Shown here one piece after another: positions 28,679 to 40,142 of a stretch of 64,000 nucleotides of DNA. Source of the stretch: Lachnospiraceae bacterium (GTDB lineage: Bacteria; Bacillota_A; Clostridia; Lachnospirales; Lachnospiraceae); the NCBI GenBank assembly GCA_017430765.1, contig JAFRMI010000055.1, positions 17,016 to 81,015 on the forward strand. Reading direction: 5' to 3'. Under the pieces are notes generated by a model that did no database searches, was not told where the DNA came from, and saw only the letters and a list, made by a program, of their open reading frames with translations. Made by a program: the position numbers and the translations under genes. Numbering within the stretch: position 1 is the first letter of the stretch; the number at the start of each line of letters is the position of its first letter.

Positions 28679-29905
28679 ATGAGAGAATTTACCAAATCGT
28701 CAAAACTTGAAAATGTGCTGTATGACGTAAGAGGTCCCGTTGTGGAAGAAGCGGACCGGATGATTTCGGAGGGACGCCAGGTACTGAAACTCAATATCGG
28801 CAATCCGGCCCCGTTTGGCTTTAACGCGCCGGAAGAAGTGATCTATGACATGGCGCTCAACTTAAGGGACAGCCAGGGGTATTCAGACTCCAAGGGGATC
28901 TGGTCCGCCAGAAAGGCGATCATGCAGTACGCCCAGATCCGGAAAATCCCGAATGTCCAGATGCAGGACATTTATACAGGAAACGGCGTATCCGAGCTGA
29001 TCCATCTGAGCATGCAGGCTCTTCTCGACAGCGGGGACGAAATTCTGATCCCGGCTCCCGATTATCCTCTCTGGACAGCGTGTGCGACGCTTTCCGGCGG
29101 AAAAGTCGTACACTATCTGTGCGATGAGGAGAGCGACTGGAATCCGGACCTCGAGGATATCGAGAAAAAAATTACGGATAAAACCAAGGCGATTGTCATT
29201 ATTAATCCGAACAACCCGACGGGAGCGGTATATCCTGTAGACCTGCTTCTTCGGATCGCGGATATTGCCAGGCGGCATCAGCTCATCATCTTTTCTGACG
29301 AAATATATGACCGGCTGATCATGGACGGATACGAGCACACTTCAATCGCGGCTTTGGCGCCGGATCTGTTCTGCGTGACCTTCTCCGGGCTTTCAAAATC
29401 CCACATGATTGCCGGATTCAGAGTGGGCTGGATGATTCTGTCCGGCAACAAAGAAATGGCGAAGGACTACATCGAGGGAATTAAGATGCTTTCCTCCATG
29501 CGTCTTTGCTCACATGTTCCGGCGCAGTCCATCGTACAGACAGCCCTCTGGGGCAACCAGAGCGTTAAGGCCTATGTGGCGCCGGACGGAAGAGTGACAA
29601 AGCAGAGAGATTATGTCATCGATGCCATCAGCCAGATTCCCGGCCTCTCTGTTGTGAAACCGAAGGCGGCTTTTTACTGCTTCCCGAAGATCGACTGCGA
29701 GAAATTCAATATTACCGATGATATGCAGTTCGCCTACGATCTTCTGAAGAGAGAGCGGGTGCTCGTTGTTCAGGGAACCGGCTTTAACTGGCCGCAGCCG
29801 GACCATTTCAGGATCGTATATCTGCCGATGATGACAACTCTTCATGAAGCGATGGACAAGCTCAGTCATTTCTTTGCTTCGTATCAACAGAACAGAAGCT
29901 TATAA
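28679..29905 (+). CDS. Class I/II PLP-dependent aminotransferase (AlaA-like)
   Basis: A 408-residue fold-type I aminotransferase closest to the AlaA/AlaT (alanine from glutamate and pyruvate) group: the start 'REFTKSSKLENVLYDVRGP', NPNNPTGAVYP, SDEIYDRL and the PLP lysine in SGLSKSHMIAGFRVGW (about K240) are visible. The substrate is inferred. ATG 28679 follows AGGAG by eight bases; ATG 28577 has no ribosome binding site and would place the promoter inside the gene. The neighbouring gdhA can supply glutamate, consistent with ammonia assimilation into alanine. Confidence 0.88.
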   Translation: MREFTKSSKLENVLYDVRGPVVEEADRMISEGRQVLKLNIGNPAPFGFNAPEEVIYDMALNLRDSQGYSDSKGIWSARKAIMQYAQIRKIPNVQMQDIYTGNGVSELIHLSMQALLDSGDEILIPAPDYPLWTACATLSGGKVVHYLCDEESDWNPDLEDIEKKITDKTKAIVIINPNNPTGAVYPVDLLLRIADIARRHQLIIFSDEIYDRLIMDGYEHTSIAALAPDLFCVTFSGLSKSHMIAGFRVGWMILSGNKEMAKDYIEGIKMLSSMRLCSHVPAQSIVQTALWGNQSVKAYVAPDGRVTKQRDYVIDAISQIPGLSVVKPKAAFYCFPKIDCEKFNITDDMQFAYDLLKRERVLVVQGTGFNWPQPDHFRIVYLPMMTTLHEAMDKLSHFFASYQQNRSL

Positions 29906-29909
29906 AGAC

Positions 29910-29946
29910 GTTCCCCTGGATCGCAAAGGGTCCGGGGGACACTTTT
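29910..29946 (+). terminator. Terminator of the aminotransferase gene
   Basis: Stem GTTCCCCTGGATC with GGGTCCGGGGGAC (some G-T pairs and a bulge), loop GCAAA, then CTTTTTT. Confidence 0.75.
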
Positions 29947-30045
29947 TTGCTTCTTTTTATGTGCCGCATTTGCCAAATTACCGTATTAACACTGCATTGT
30001 ACTAAAAAAAGTACAAAATGAGCCCCTTCGGGGAGCGAAAAAGGA

Positions 30046-30074
30046 TTGTTTCAAAAAAAAGCTGGTGCTATTAT
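30046..30074 (+). promoter_or_regulatory. Promoter and long leader of gdhA
   Basis: TTGTTT (30046-30051), a 17-base A-rich spacer and TATTAT (30069-30074). The start codon is at 30275, leaving a leader of about 194 bases that is GC-rich and full of short inverted repeats (for example CGGAAATCC/GGAAATC and CGTCCG/CGGAC). I do not recognise a known riboswitch in it. Confidence 0.5.
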
Positions 30075-30136
30075 TGATAAAGATTTTTGTAACCGCTCGG
30101 AAATCCGGAAATCTTTGTGAAGAGCAGACGGATTAG

Positions 30137-31609
<1,473 letters not shown>

Positions 31610-31632
31610 TCTTTACAGTCGGAATTATATTT

Positions 31633-31664
31633 CGGGTCAGGGGATATCCCCTGACCCGTTTTTT
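31633..31664 (+). terminator. Rho-independent terminator of gdhA
   Basis: Near-perfect palindrome CGGGTCAGGGG/CCCCTGACCCG (31633-31658) followed by six T. Confidence 0.92.
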
Positions 31665-31734
31665 GAAAAGAATTAAAACAAAAAAAGGAAATCCTTTTGC
31701 GGTGCGGAACAATAAGAGTAAGGGGGAAAAATCC

Positions 31735-32736
31735 GTGCTTGTCAGGGTTGAACTTGAACAAAACGAACACCGGACACTCAGTGAAGCGGCGTCATACGCC
31801 GACGCTTCCGCAGGGCGTGAGCGCCCGGAAGAGGAGTGTGACATCCGCACCTGCTATATGCGTGACCGCGACCGGATCGTGCACTGCAAGTCCTTCCGCA
31901 GGCTGAAGGACAAGACGCAGGTCTTTCTCTCTCCGCAGGGCGATCACTACCGCACGCGCATGATGCACACTCTCGAGGTATCGCAGACAGCGAGGACGGT
32001 TGCCCGGTGCCTGCGCATGAACGAGGACCTGGTGGAGGCGATCGCCCTCGGTCATGACCTTGGGCACACCCCTTTCGGCCATGCCGGAGAGCGGGCTCTC
32101 AATGAGATCTGTCCATATGGATTCCGGCATTACGAGCAGAGTGTGCGCGTGGCGCAGGTGCTGGAGAAGAATGGAAAGGGACTCAATCTGACAAAAGAAG
32201 TTTTAGACGGAATCCTCAATCACGGGACAGCCCGTCACCCCGGAACGCCCGAGGGCAAGATTGTGCGGCTGTGTGACAAAATTTCGTACATTCATCACGA
32301 CATGGACGACGCCATAAGGGCCGGCATCCTGAAGGAGGACGATATACCGTCCTATCTAAGGGATCTGCTCGGCCGTTCCACGAGAGAAAGACTGAATACT
32401 TTTATTCATGACATTGTTTCGAATTCTGTCGGCGGGGATATCCGCATGTCCGATGAAACGGATCGGGGTATGCATGACCTCCGGATGTTTCTGTTTGAGA
32501 ACCTGTATTCCAACCGGACAGCAAAAAGTGAGGAAGAGAAAGCCGTCAGCATGCTGAAGCAGATGTATGAATACTACGTCGAGCATACCGGTCAGATGCC
32601 GGCCGAATATAACCGGCTGATCGCGGGGGGAGAAGAGCCGGAGAGAGTCGTCTGTGATTATATCTCCGGAATGACCGACCAGTACTCACTCTATATGTTT
32701 GAGGAGCGGTTTATCCCGAAATCCTGGGGGATTTGA
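31735..32736 (+). CDS. dgt: dGTP triphosphohydrolase-like HD-domain protein
   Basis: This HD-superfamily enzyme hydrolyses deoxynucleoside triphosphates to nucleosides and triphosphate. It has GRERPEEECDIRT, the KSFRRLKDKTQVFLSPQGDHYRTR segment, and the metal ligands in HTLEVSQ and GHDLGHTPFGHAGE. I chose GTG 31735 because AGGGGG lies just upstream and the resulting N-terminus (333 residues) fits the family; the longer open frame from 31663 begins at the gdhA terminator. It leads the dnaG-rpoD cluster, four bases before dnaG, a common Firmicute arrangement. Confidence 0.9.
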   Translation: MLVRVELEQNEHRTLSEAASYADASAGRERPEEECDIRTCYMRDRDRIVHCKSFRRLKDKTQVFLSPQGDHYRTRMMHTLEVSQTARTVARCLRMNEDLVEAIALGHDLGHTPFGHAGERALNEICPYGFRHYEQSVRVAQVLEKNGKGLNLTKEVLDGILNHGTARHPGTPEGKIVRLCDKISYIHHDMDDAIRAGILKEDDIPSYLRDLLGRSTRERLNTFIHDIVSNSVGGDIRMSDETDRGMHDLRMFLFENLYSNRTAKSEEEKAVSMLKQMYEYYVEHTGQMPAEYNRLIAGGEEPERVVCDYISGMTDQYSLYMFEERFIPKSWGI

Positions 32737-32740
32737 ATCC

Positions 32741-34528
32741 ATGCGCTATACGGATGATCTCATAGAAGAGCTCATACAAAAAAACAATATTGTCGATATT
32801 ATAGGGGAAAATGTGCGCCTGAAGAGGGCCGGAAGCAACTATACGGGCCTCTGCCCGTTTCACAGCGAAAAGACGCCCTCCTTCTCTGTAAGTCCATCCA
32901 AGCAGATGTATTACTGTTTCGGGTGTCACGCAGGGGGAAATGTCATCACATTTCTTATGGAATATCACAACTATACATTTCCGGAAGCTCTCCGGTATCT
33001 CGCGGAGCGTGCCGGCATCACACTCCCGGAGGAGACACTGACGGAAGCACAGAAGGCAGCCGCCAGGTGGCGGGACGAACAGCTGCTCCTTATGAAGCAG
33101 GCGGCCGGTTTTTACTACTATCAGTTAAAAAGCGAGGCCGGAGCGCCCGGCCTTGCCTATCTGAAGAAGAGAGGCCTGACGGACGAGACCATCTTGCATT
33201 TCGGTCTGGGATACGCAGACCGCTATGGCCGATCCCTGTACCGCTACCTGAAGAAAAAAGGGATCTCCGATGACGCCCTGCGGGACAGCGGTCTCATTCG
33301 GTTCGATGAAAAAAAGGGAGCGGGAGACCTTTTTTACAACCGCGTGATCTTTCCGATCATGGACAGCCGGGGGCGCGTGATCGGATTCGGCGGACGCGTG
33401 ATGGGGGACGGAAAACCGAAATATCTGAATTCTCCCGAGTCGCGGCTCTTCAATAAGCGGAAGAACCTGTATGCCCTCAATTACGCCAGATCACAGCGGG
33501 TCGGCTGCATATTGCTCTGTGAGGGTTATATGGATGTCATTTCCATGCATCAGGCGGGATTTACCAATGCGGTCGCGTCGCTCGGCACCGCGCTCACTGA
33601 AGAACAGGCGCAGCTTCTTGCGCGTTTCACCAGGGAGGTGCGGATCCTTTATGACAGTGACAGTGCCGGGGTCATGGCGGCGCTGAGGGCTATCCCCATC
33701 CTGAAAGAGGCGGGAATTGAGCCGCGGATTGTGAATCTGGCCCCGTATAAGGATCCGGACGAACTGATCCGGGCAGTCGGAAAAGAGGGGATGCAGGAAA
33801 GGCTCGACAGCTCTGAGAACGCGTTTCTCTTCGAAGTGCGGCAGCTTGAGGCGAATTACACCCGCGGTGATCCCGCCTCGTGGACCGCGTTTCAAAGGGA
33901 GGCCGCGTCAAGGCTCGTCTCCACCTTCCCCGAGGAGCTGGAGCGGGACAATTATCTCGAAGCGGTATGCGGCAGATATGGATTTCCCAAAAACGAATTC
34001 CGGAAAATGATGGGGCGCATCGCTTCGGCGGGAATGCCGGCGGAAAATGCAGCGCCTCCCGGAAAAAAAAGAGGGAAAGACAGGCCGCCGGGGGATCATG
34101 TGAAAACGGAGCAGCGCATGCTGTCCTATCTTGTCAATAATCCGGCTGCGTACGCGGAGACAAAAAACCTTATCGGGCCGGAGGATTTCTTTGATCCCCT
34201 GATGAAAAGAGCGGCAGAGGAATTGTATGGACAGCTGCGGGAAGGGCATGTCAGTGCTGCGCGTCTCATTGCCGCATTTGCCGAAAGTGACGAACAGAGG
34301 ACCGTTGCGTCCGCGATCGGAAGGGAGCTTATGACCGGAAGCGCGGAGGAGCGCGACCGCGCGTTTACGGACACCGTCGTGCGGATGCTGCGTTTCAGCA
34401 ACGACACAAAGCTCGCGGAAGCGGACATAACGGACCTGACTGTGTACAAGGCGTATATAGAGAAGAAAAAATCCATTGAGGAGTTTGACCGCGGCAAGAT
34501 GCTGCATCTCACCGGTGGAAACTTATAA
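32741..34528 (+). CDS. dnaG: DNA primase
   Basis: DnaG makes RNA primers for replication. The 595-residue protein has the CHC2 zinc finger (C38, H41, C59, C62; [12 protein letters not shown]), an RNA-polymerase-like core with the Toprim glutamate in LLCEGYMDV (about 261) and the DSDSAG metal site (about 307), and a C-terminal helicase-binding domain (about 440-595). The start lies four bases after dgt with GGGGG upstream. It is cotranscribed with rpoD in the macromolecular-synthesis operon. Confidence 0.97.
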   Translation: MRYTDDLIEELIQKNNIVDIIGENVRLKRAGSNYTGLCPFHSEKTPSFSVSPSKQMYYCFGCHAGGNVITFLMEYHNYTFPEALRYLAERAGITLPEETLTEAQKAAARWRDEQLLLMKQAAGFYYYQLKSEAGAPGLAYLKKRGLTDETILHFGLGYADRYGRSLYRYLKKKGISDDALRDSGLIRFDEKKGAGDLFYNRVIFPIMDSRGRVIGFGGRVMGDGKPKYLNSPESRLFNKRKNLYALNYARSQRVGCILLCEGYMDVISMHQAGFTNAVASLGTALTEEQAQLLARFTREVRILYDSDSAGVMAALRAIPILKEAGIEPRIVNLAPYKDPDELIRAVGKEGMQERLDSSENAFLFEVRQLEANYTRGDPASWTAFQREAASRLVSTFPEELERDNYLEAVCGRYGFPKNEFRKMMGRIASAGMPAENAAPPGKKRGKDRPPGDHVKTEQRMLSYLVNNPAAYAETKNLIGPEDFFDPLMKRAAEELYGQLREGHVSAARLIAAFAESDEQRTVASAIGRELMTGSAEERDRAFTDTVVRMLRFSNDTKLAEADITDLTVYKAYIEKKKSIEEFDRGKMLHLTGGNL

Positions 34529-34559
34529 ATCTTACAGGGAAAAAGGAGTGATACGTACT

Positions 34560-35696
34560 ATGGATAAAGAAGCAGCGGTATTTTCCGAGCATCTCAGTGA
34601 ACTTCTGAAAACGGCGAAAATGAATAAAAACACGATCACCTATGAGGAGATCGAGACGCATTTTCATGATATCACGCTCAAGGATACGGATATCGAGAAG
34701 ATCATTGAATTTCTGGAGATGAACGGCGTCGACGTCCTCAAGGCCGAGGAGGGCAAGGGCGAGGAGGAAATCCTCCTTATGACGGATGATGAGGAAGCGG
34801 TCGTGGACAGCGAGGAGATCGACCTCAGCAATATCGATCTGTCTGTTCCGGAGGGTGTCTCCCTTGAAGATCCGGTCCGGATGTATTTGAAGGAGATCGG
34901 CAAGGTCCCGCTTCTTACGGCGGACGAGGAGATTGAACTGTCCAAGCAGATGGAGCTGGGAGGAGAAGCGGGTCAGGCCGCCAGGCAGCGTCTCGCGGAG
35001 GCCAATCTGCGCCTTGTTGTCTCCATCGCCAAGCGTTACGTCGGGCGCGGCATGCTCTTTCTTGATCTAATTCAGGAAGGAAATCTGGGACTTATCAAAG
35101 CAGTTGAAAAATATGACTATCGGAAGGGCTTCAAGTTTTCCACATATGCGACCTGGTGGATTCGCCAGGCGATTACCCGCGCGATTGCGGACCAGGCGAG
35201 AACGATCCGCATCCCGGTCCATATGGTAGAGACGATCAACCGCCTGATCCGGATCCAGAGACAGCTCCTTCAGGAGCTTGGCCGCGAACCGACCCCGGAA
35301 GAAATCGCCGTCAAGATGGAAATCCCGGTCGAGAAGGTCCGGGAGATCCAGAAAGTCTCGCAGGAACCGGTGTCTCTCGAGACGCCGATCGGTGAGGAGG
35401 AGGACAGCCACCTGGGCGATTTCATTCAGGATGAAAATGTGCAGGTGCCGGCTGAAGCTGCCGCGTACACACTTCTACGGGAACAGCTGGATGAGGTGCT
35501 GGAGACCCTGACGGACCGCGAGCGGCAGGTTCTGCGTCTCCGCTTCGGGCTCGATGACGGACGCGCACGCACACTGGAAGAAGTCGGACGGGAATTCCAC
35601 GTGACGCGCGAGAGGATCCGGCAGATCGAGGCGAAAGCCCTGCGGAAACTCCGCCAGCCGTCAAGAAGCAGAAAACTGCGGGATTATCTGGAATAA
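34560..35696 (+). CDS. rpoD: RNA polymerase primary sigma factor RpoD/SigA
   Basis: The housekeeping sigma factor, 378 residues. Visible are an N-terminal region 1.1 (about 8-75), an acidic spacer, region 1.2 ([11 protein letters not shown]), region 2 with the signature ...[38 protein letters not shown] (about 168-205), region 3 and region 4 with the helix-turn-helix [20 protein letters not shown] (about 340-360). It matches the sigma-A-type promoters seen across this window. AAGGAG lies 11 bases before ATG 34560. Its stop shares a base with the trmK start. Confidence 0.98.
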   Translation: MDKEAAVFSEHLSELLKTAKMNKNTITYEEIETHFHDITLKDTDIEKIIEFLEMNGVDVLKAEEGKGEEEILLMTDDEEAVVDSEEIDLSNIDLSVPEGVSLEDPVRMYLKEIGKVPLLTADEEIELSKQMELGGEAGQAARQRLAEANLRLVVSIAKRYVGRGMLFLDLIQEGNLGLIKAVEKYDYRKGFKFSTYATWWIRQAITRAIADQARTIRIPVHMVETINRLIRIQRQLLQELGREPTPEEIAVKMEIPVEKVREIQKVSQEPVSLETPIGEEEDSHLGDFIQDENVQVPAEAAAYTLLREQLDEVLETLTDRERQVLRLRFGLDDGRARTLEEVGREFHVTRERIRQIEAKALRKLRQPSRSRKLRDYLE

Positions 35697-36400
35697 TGAA
35701 ACTGTCAAAAAGACTTGCATGCATCGCTTCCTATGTTCCTGCCGGAAGCTGCGTGCTGGACGTCGGATGTGACCACGCATTTCTTCCGATCGCACTGGTA
35801 CAGAGCGGGGTGTGTCCCTTCGCCATCGCGTCGGACGTCCGCAGCGGGCCGCTGCGGGCGGCGGAGGCACATGTCGCGGAGAGAGGACTGGGGGACAGGA
35901 TCCGTACCGTTCTGTGCGACGGGATCCCCGCCGATTATAAACAGATCGCCCGTTCCATGGAGAGACATCTGGGCCTTTTGGATACGCCGGTCACATTGGT
36001 CACAGCCGGCATGGGCGGTATGCTGATGCGGAGTATTCTGTCGAATGCGTCCGGACCGGCTGCATTTGACGCGTATATTGCGTCCCCGCAGAAAGACGCC
36101 CTGGCGTTCCGGAGATATATTACAGAGAACGGGCTGAGAATTGCGGATGAGGCATTCATTGCGGAGGACGGCAAGTATTATCCCGTTATCTGCGCGGTGC
36201 GGACGGATGTGCTGCAGACGCTTACGGATTTTGAAGCTCTGTACGGTCCGGTTCTTCTTAAAAAAAAGGACCCGCTTCTGACTGATTTTCTGGAAAGGCG
36301 GATGTCCGTTCTTTCCGGCATTCTGACAGATATCCCGAAAGGGCACGGCAGAAGAGAGGAACTGCTGCGGGAAATGCAGCAAATCAGAGAGTACCTGTAA
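35696..36400 (+). CDS. trmK: tRNA (adenine(22)-N1)-methyltransferase TrmK
   Basis: TrmK methylates A22 in the D-arm of tRNAs. The 234-residue protein has an N-terminal Rossmann SAM-binding domain with VLDVGCDHAFLP (about 20-31) and a helical C-terminal tail. It overlaps the rpoD stop by one base (TAATG), the usual Firmicute rpoD-trmK order. The Nif3-like gene that normally follows is replaced by a nucleoside kinase 12 bases downstream. Confidence 0.93.
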   Translation: MKLSKRLACIASYVPAGSCVLDVGCDHAFLPIALVQSGVCPFAIASDVRSGPLRAAEAHVAERGLGDRIRTVLCDGIPADYKQIARSMERHLGLLDTPVTLVTAGMGGMLMRSILSNASGPAAFDAYIASPQKDALAFRRYITENGLRIADEAFIAEDGKYYPVICAVRTDVLQTLTDFEALYGPVLLKKKDPLLTDFLERRMSVLSGILTDIPKGHGRREELLREMQQIREYL

Positions 36401-36412
36401 AGGGGGACGCAC

Positions 36413-38062
36413 ATGAAGGTTACGGTTTTTGGAAAAGAGTGCACGGTGCCCGATAATATAAGACTGCAGGAACTTGCTTCTTCGCAGCCGGAGGGAAAAT
36501 ATCCCTATGTGCTGGCCAAAGTGAACGGCAAGCTGCAGGAACTGTTCCATACAGCCTGCGGCGGAGATGAGATCGAATTTCTGGATGTGACGGATGCCGC
36601 GGGTTTTGATGCCATGCGTCGGTCGGCCTCCATGCTGTTTCTTGCGGCAGCACACGACGTCCTGCAGGAGAGGGCGGATGAGATCGTGCAGCATTTTACG
36701 ATCGGTTCGGGATTCTATTTCACGTTCGGAAGCGGCTGCGGGGCGCTCACGCCGGAAGTGCTGCGGGCGATCGAGGAGAGAATGCATGCGATGTGTGAAC
36801 AGGGCATTCCCTTTGTGAAGCGGTCGGTCCCGACAAGGATCGCCAGACTCCTCTTTTCAAAGAGGGGAATGCCCGACAAGGAAAAATTATTCCGCACAAG
36901 AATTTCATCTTCTGTCAACATTTACAGCCTCGGGGATTATCAGGATTATTATTATGGCTATATGGTGCCGGATACCTCTGTCCTCGGTCTTTTTGAGCTG
37001 CTTCCCGAAAGAGACGGCGTGATACTGAATCTGCCGAGAAGAAAGCAGCCTGACGTGCTGCCGGAATTCCAATCCTCCGTCAAGCTGATGGACGCCCAGC
37101 TTCTGGGTGAAGCATTTTCGGAGAGGCAGGGGATCGGAACGGTGGCGGATCTCAATGAGATGATCATTCGCGGGGAGACAGCCCAGACGATTCTTGTTTC
37201 AGAGGCGCTTCAGGAGAGTCTCATCGCGGAGATCGCCAGGAAGATTGCAGAGAAGGAATCTATCCGATTTGTTATGATTGCCGGGCCTTCTTCTTCGGGA
37301 AAAACCACCTTCTCGCAGCGGCTCTGCATCCAGCTGACCGCACACGGGCTTCGTCCGCACGGCATCGGAGTGGACAATTACTTCCGCAACCGGGCGGATA
37401 TGGTGCCGGGACCGGACGGCAAACTGGATTTTGAATCTCTTGCCGCGGTGGATGTGGAGGCTTTTAACCGGGATATGACGGCTCTCCTTGATGGAGAAAC
37501 AGTCGATATGCCGACTTTCGACTTCATAGAGGGCAAGCGGGTTTACAAGGGCGAAAAGCTTACATTAGGAAAGGGAGACATCCTGGTTATAGAAGGAATC
37601 CACTGTCTGAATGATGATCTGAGTTCCCTTATTCCAGCGGAAAGCAAATTCCGTGTGTATATCTCCGCCCTCACACAGCTCAATATCGATGCGCACAACA
37701 GGATCCCTTCCGCGGACGGGAGACTGATCCGCCGGATTATCCGCGACTACAGGACCCGCGGCTATTCCGCCGCACAGACAATTGCGATGTGGGACTCCGT
37801 CCGGGAAGGAGAGGAGAAGTATATTTTTCCATATCAGGAAACAGCGGATGTCTTCTTCAACTCCGCACTGCCTTATGAAATCGCTGCGCTGAAGACTTAT
37901 ATTCAGCCGCTGCTGTTCCAGGTCGGGGAGGAGGATTCCTCCTACCTGGAGGCCAGACGGCTGCTGAAATTCCTGGATTACTTCATAGCGGTTCCGTCGG
38001 AAGGAGTGCCGACGAACTCCATTCTCCGGGAATTTATAGGAGGCGGATGTTTCCATATGTAG
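36413..38062 (+). CDS. Nucleoside (uridine) kinase with N-terminal TGS-like and threonyl-tRNA-synthetase-like domains
   Basis: A 549-residue protein of the clostridial 'nucleoside kinase' family. The N-terminus (1-60) looks like a TGS/ubiquitin-like fold and residues about 60-180 resemble the second additional domain of threonyl-tRNA synthetases. The C-terminal half is a uridine-kinase-like P-loop domain with GPSSSGKTTF (about 290-299) and IEGIHCLND. The kinase probably phosphorylates uridine or a related nucleoside; the job of the synthetase-like domain is unknown. It ends in TAG. pyrBI follows under its own promoter, giving a pyrimidine theme. Confidence 0.88.
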   Translation: MKVTVFGKECTVPDNIRLQELASSQPEGKYPYVLAKVNGKLQELFHTACGGDEIEFLDVTDAAGFDAMRRSASMLFLAAAHDVLQERADEIVQHFTIGSGFYFTFGSGCGALTPEVLRAIEERMHAMCEQGIPFVKRSVPTRIARLLFSKRGMPDKEKLFRTRISSSVNIYSLGDYQDYYYGYMVPDTSVLGLFELLPERDGVILNLPRRKQPDVLPEFQSSVKLMDAQLLGEAFSERQGIGTVADLNEMIIRGETAQTILVSEALQESLIAEIARKIAEKESIRFVMIAGPSSSGKTTFSQRLCIQLTAHGLRPHGIGVDNYFRNRADMVPGPDGKLDFESLAAVDVEAFNRDMTALLDGETVDMPTFDFIEGKRVYKGEKLTLGKGDILVIEGIHCLNDDLSSLIPAESKFRVYISALTQLNIDAHNRIPSADGRLIRRIIRDYRTRGYSAAQTIAMWDSVREGEEKYIFPYQETADVFFNSALPYEIAALKTYIQPLLFQVGEEDSSYLEARRLLKFLDYFIAVPSEGVPTNSILREFIGGGCFHM

Positions 38063-38105
38063 GGGATGCCGCATTATAGAGCGCATATTTTGTGGGTTTT
38101 GTACA

Positions 38106-38134
38106 TTGCTATTTTCGCCGGTACATATTAAAAT
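38106..38134 (+). promoter_or_regulatory. Promoter for pyrBI
   Basis: TTGCTA (38106-38111), a 17-base spacer and TAAAAT (38129-38134), 47 bases before the pyrB start. I see no obvious PyrR binding loop or attenuator in this short leader. Confidence 0.6.
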
Positions 38135-38180
38135 CGTGACGACTGTTAATACGGGCCTGGAATTAAATTAAGGAGGATAT

Positions 38181-39107
38181 ATGGCACTGCGACATCTGAT
38201 GAGTCCGCTGGATTTTTCCGTCGAGGAACTGGACAGGCTGCTGGATCTGGCACTGGATATCAAAGACAACCGGGAAAAATACAGCCACGTCTGTGAAGGA
38301 AAGAAGATTGCCACGTTGTTCTATGAGCCGAGCACCCGGACACGTCTGAGCTTTGAAGCCGCGATGCTGAATCTGGGAGGAAGCGTCCTCGGCTTTCACA
38401 GCGCGGATTCATCATCCGCTGCCAAAGGGGAATCTGTCGCGGATACAATCCGCATTGTCGGCGGATACGCGGACATCGCAGCTATGCGTCATCCCAAAGA
38501 AGGTGCGCCGCTTGTCGCTTCCATGCGCTCCGTGATACCCGTAATTAATGCCGGGGACGGAGGCCATCAGCATCCAACCCAGACACTTACGGATATGCTT
38601 ACAATTCGGGCAATCAAAGGACGGTTCGATCATCTGACCGTCGGACTGTGCGGGGACCTCAAATTCGGCAGAACGGTTCACTCCCTGATTTCCTGTCTCT
38701 CCCGGTACGAAGGTGTCTCGTTTGTCCTGATCTCCCCCGAGGAACTCCGTGTTCCCAGCTATGTACGGGATTCGCTCCGCGCAAAGGGAATTCCGTTCCA
38801 GGAGGTCGTAAAACTGGATGCGGATACGATGAGCGGCCTGGATGTCCTCTACATGACCCGCGTACAGAAAGAACGGTTCTTTAATGAAGCGGATTATATC
38901 CGAATGAAGGACTTTTATATTCTGGACATGGAGAAGCTGAATACGGCGCCTGCGGACATGATTGTTCTTCATCCGCTGCCCCGTGTCAATGAGATTTCCG
39001 TGGATGTGGATGATGATCCGAGAGCCTGCTATTTCAAACAGGCCGAGTACGGCGTCTATGCCAGAATGGCACTCATCTTGACGCTTCTTGGAATGACTGA
39101 AGAGTAA
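38181..39107 (+). CDS. pyrB: Aspartate carbamoyltransferase catalytic subunit
   Basis: PyrB makes carbamoyl-aspartate in de novo pyrimidine synthesis. The 308-residue protein has the carbamoyl-phosphate loop [11 protein letters not shown] (about 48-58), HPTQTLTDM, and HPLPRVNEI near the C-terminus, all typical. TAAGGAGG precedes ATG 38181. The adjoining pyrI implies an E. coli-type allosteric dodecamer. Confidence 0.97.
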   Translation: MALRHLMSPLDFSVEELDRLLDLALDIKDNREKYSHVCEGKKIATLFYEPSTRTRLSFEAAMLNLGGSVLGFHSADSSSAAKGESVADTIRIVGGYADIAAMRHPKEGAPLVASMRSVIPVINAGDGGHQHPTQTLTDMLTIRAIKGRFDHLTVGLCGDLKFGRTVHSLISCLSRYEGVSFVLISPEELRVPSYVRDSLRAKGIPFQEVVKLDADTMSGLDVLYMTRVQKERFFNEADYIRMKDFYILDMEKLNTAPADMIVLHPLPRVNEISVDVDDDPRACYFKQAEYGVYARMALILTLLGMTEE

Positions 39108-39118
39108 AGGGGGAGAAT

Positions 39119-39580
39119 ATGGGCAAGGAGAGGACGCAGGGAACTTTAAGCATCGGTGCGCTCAATGAGGGATTTGTTCTCGATCATATCGAGGCAGGTC
39201 ATGCGATGACGATCTACCGCTATCTGAAACTCGGAAAGCTGGACTGTACGGTTGCCATTATTAAGAATGCCGTGTCCAACAAGATGGGACGAAAGGACAT
39301 CATCAAAGTGGACTGCCCGATCGACTATCTGGATCTGGATGTTCTCGGCTTTATCGACCACAACATCACAGTGAATGTCATTAAGGACGGGGAGATCATT
39401 GAAAAGAAACGCCTTTCTCTTCCTTATCAGGTGACGAACGTCATTAAATGCAAGAACCCGCGGTGCATCACGTCCATTGAGCAGGGGCTTGACCAGATCT
39501 TTATTCTGGCGGATCCGGAGAAGGAACTCTATCGGTGCAGGTACTGTGAAGAGAAGTGGGACGGCGTGTTAAAAAAATAA
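39119..39580 (+). CDS. pyrI: Aspartate carbamoyltransferase regulatory subunit
   Basis: PyrI binds nucleotide effectors and regulates PyrB. The 153-residue protein has the N-terminal allosteric domain and a C-terminal zinc site with C111, C116, C140 and C143 (C-x4-C-x23-C-x2-C), as in the E. coli protein. It starts 11 bases after pyrB behind AAAGGGGGAG. Confidence 0.96.
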   Translation: MGKERTQGTLSIGALNEGFVLDHIEAGHAMTIYRYLKLGKLDCTVAIIKNAVSNKMGRKDIIKVDCPIDYLDLDVLGFIDHNITVNVIKDGEIIEKKRLSLPYQVTNVIKCKNPRCITSIEQGLDQIFILADPEKELYRCRYCEEKWDGVLKK

Positions 39581-39607
39581 AAATCCATATATAATGCAGA
39601 AGATGAT

Positions 39608-39646
39608 GCAGTTCAACCGCAAGGATGTGTTGAACTGCCTCTTTTT
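39608..39646. terminator. Bidirectional terminator between pyrI and rnpB
   Basis: Stem GCAGTTCAA/TTGAACTGC (39608-39616 and 39630-39638) followed by CTCTTTTT on the + side; the other strand has a T-rich flank (from the AGATGATG side) that can serve rnpB. Confidence 0.75.
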
Positions 39647-39665
39647 ATCATCAGATTCATTAAAA

Positions 39666-40015
39666 GATCCGCGGAAAGACGATAAGCCGGGTTCTGTCGC
39701 GTGCGGTCATCTGTCTGATCCGGCCGTTGCCGGCCGGCTTTAGCGGCTCACCTGGAACAAAGACGGGCAGCCTTGTGCGTTCCGTTTCAGCCTTGCTTCG
39801 GATGGGGCTTGCATATGCCCTCCCCTGTTGCCAGCGGAGGCGGTAGTCTCTTACACTGCCGTTTCACCCTTACCGGGCTTTTGCCCGGCGGTCATTCTCT
39901 GTTGCGCTTTCCCGAGGGTTACCCCTGCCGGACGTTATCCGGCATCCTGCCCTGTGAAGCCCGGACTTTCCTCGGCGCGCAGGGCGCGCCGCGACCGCAT
40001 ATCTTTCCGCGGACC
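39666..40015 (-). ncRNA. rnpB: RNase P RNA, bacterial type A
   Basis: RNase P RNA is the catalytic part of the ribozyme that removes 5' leaders from pre-tRNAs. On the - strand the ends pair as P1 (GGTCCGCGGAAAG with CTTTCCGCGGATC). The conserved core is visible: GAGGAAAGTCCGGGC near the 5' end, CAGGGTGCC-like and GGGTAACCC elements, GGTAAGGGTGAAA, GTAAGAGACTACCG, and AGACAGAACCCGGCTTA-type sequence at the 3' end. The length of about 350 bases and the layout fit the A-type. Open reading frames over it are spurious. Confidence 0.93.
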
Positions 40016-40022
40016 GGCATTC

Positions 40023-40051
40023 ATTTTAAGATATTTTGTATCCAAGTGCAA
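40023..40051 (-). promoter_or_regulatory. Promoter for rnpB
   Basis: On the - strand, TTGCAC (40051-40046), a 17-base spacer and TAAAAT (40028-40023), placing transcription start at the RNA's 5' end near 40015. Confidence 0.75.
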
Positions 40052-40052
40052 G

Positions 40053-40081
40053 TTTACTTTGTTAAAAAAAGCATCTATAAT
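40053..40081 (+). promoter_or_regulatory. Promoter for ppx-ppk
   Basis: TTTACT (40053-40058), a 17-base spacer and perfect TATAAT (40076-40081). Its -35 box is one base from that of the divergent rnpB promoter. A hairpin GGAAACGCTG/CAGCGTTTCC (40098-40123) lies in the leader just before the ribosome binding site. Confidence 0.55.
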
Positions 40082-40142
40082 AGGTCATGTAGTCTGAGGA
40101 AACGCTGAAAGTACAGCGTTTCCCCAAGAGAGGGGTATGTGC

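Noticed and set aside
39773..40108. A 111-codon + strand ORF upstream of ppx.
   Set aside because: It lies across the RNase P RNA gene on the other strand and has no ribosome binding site.
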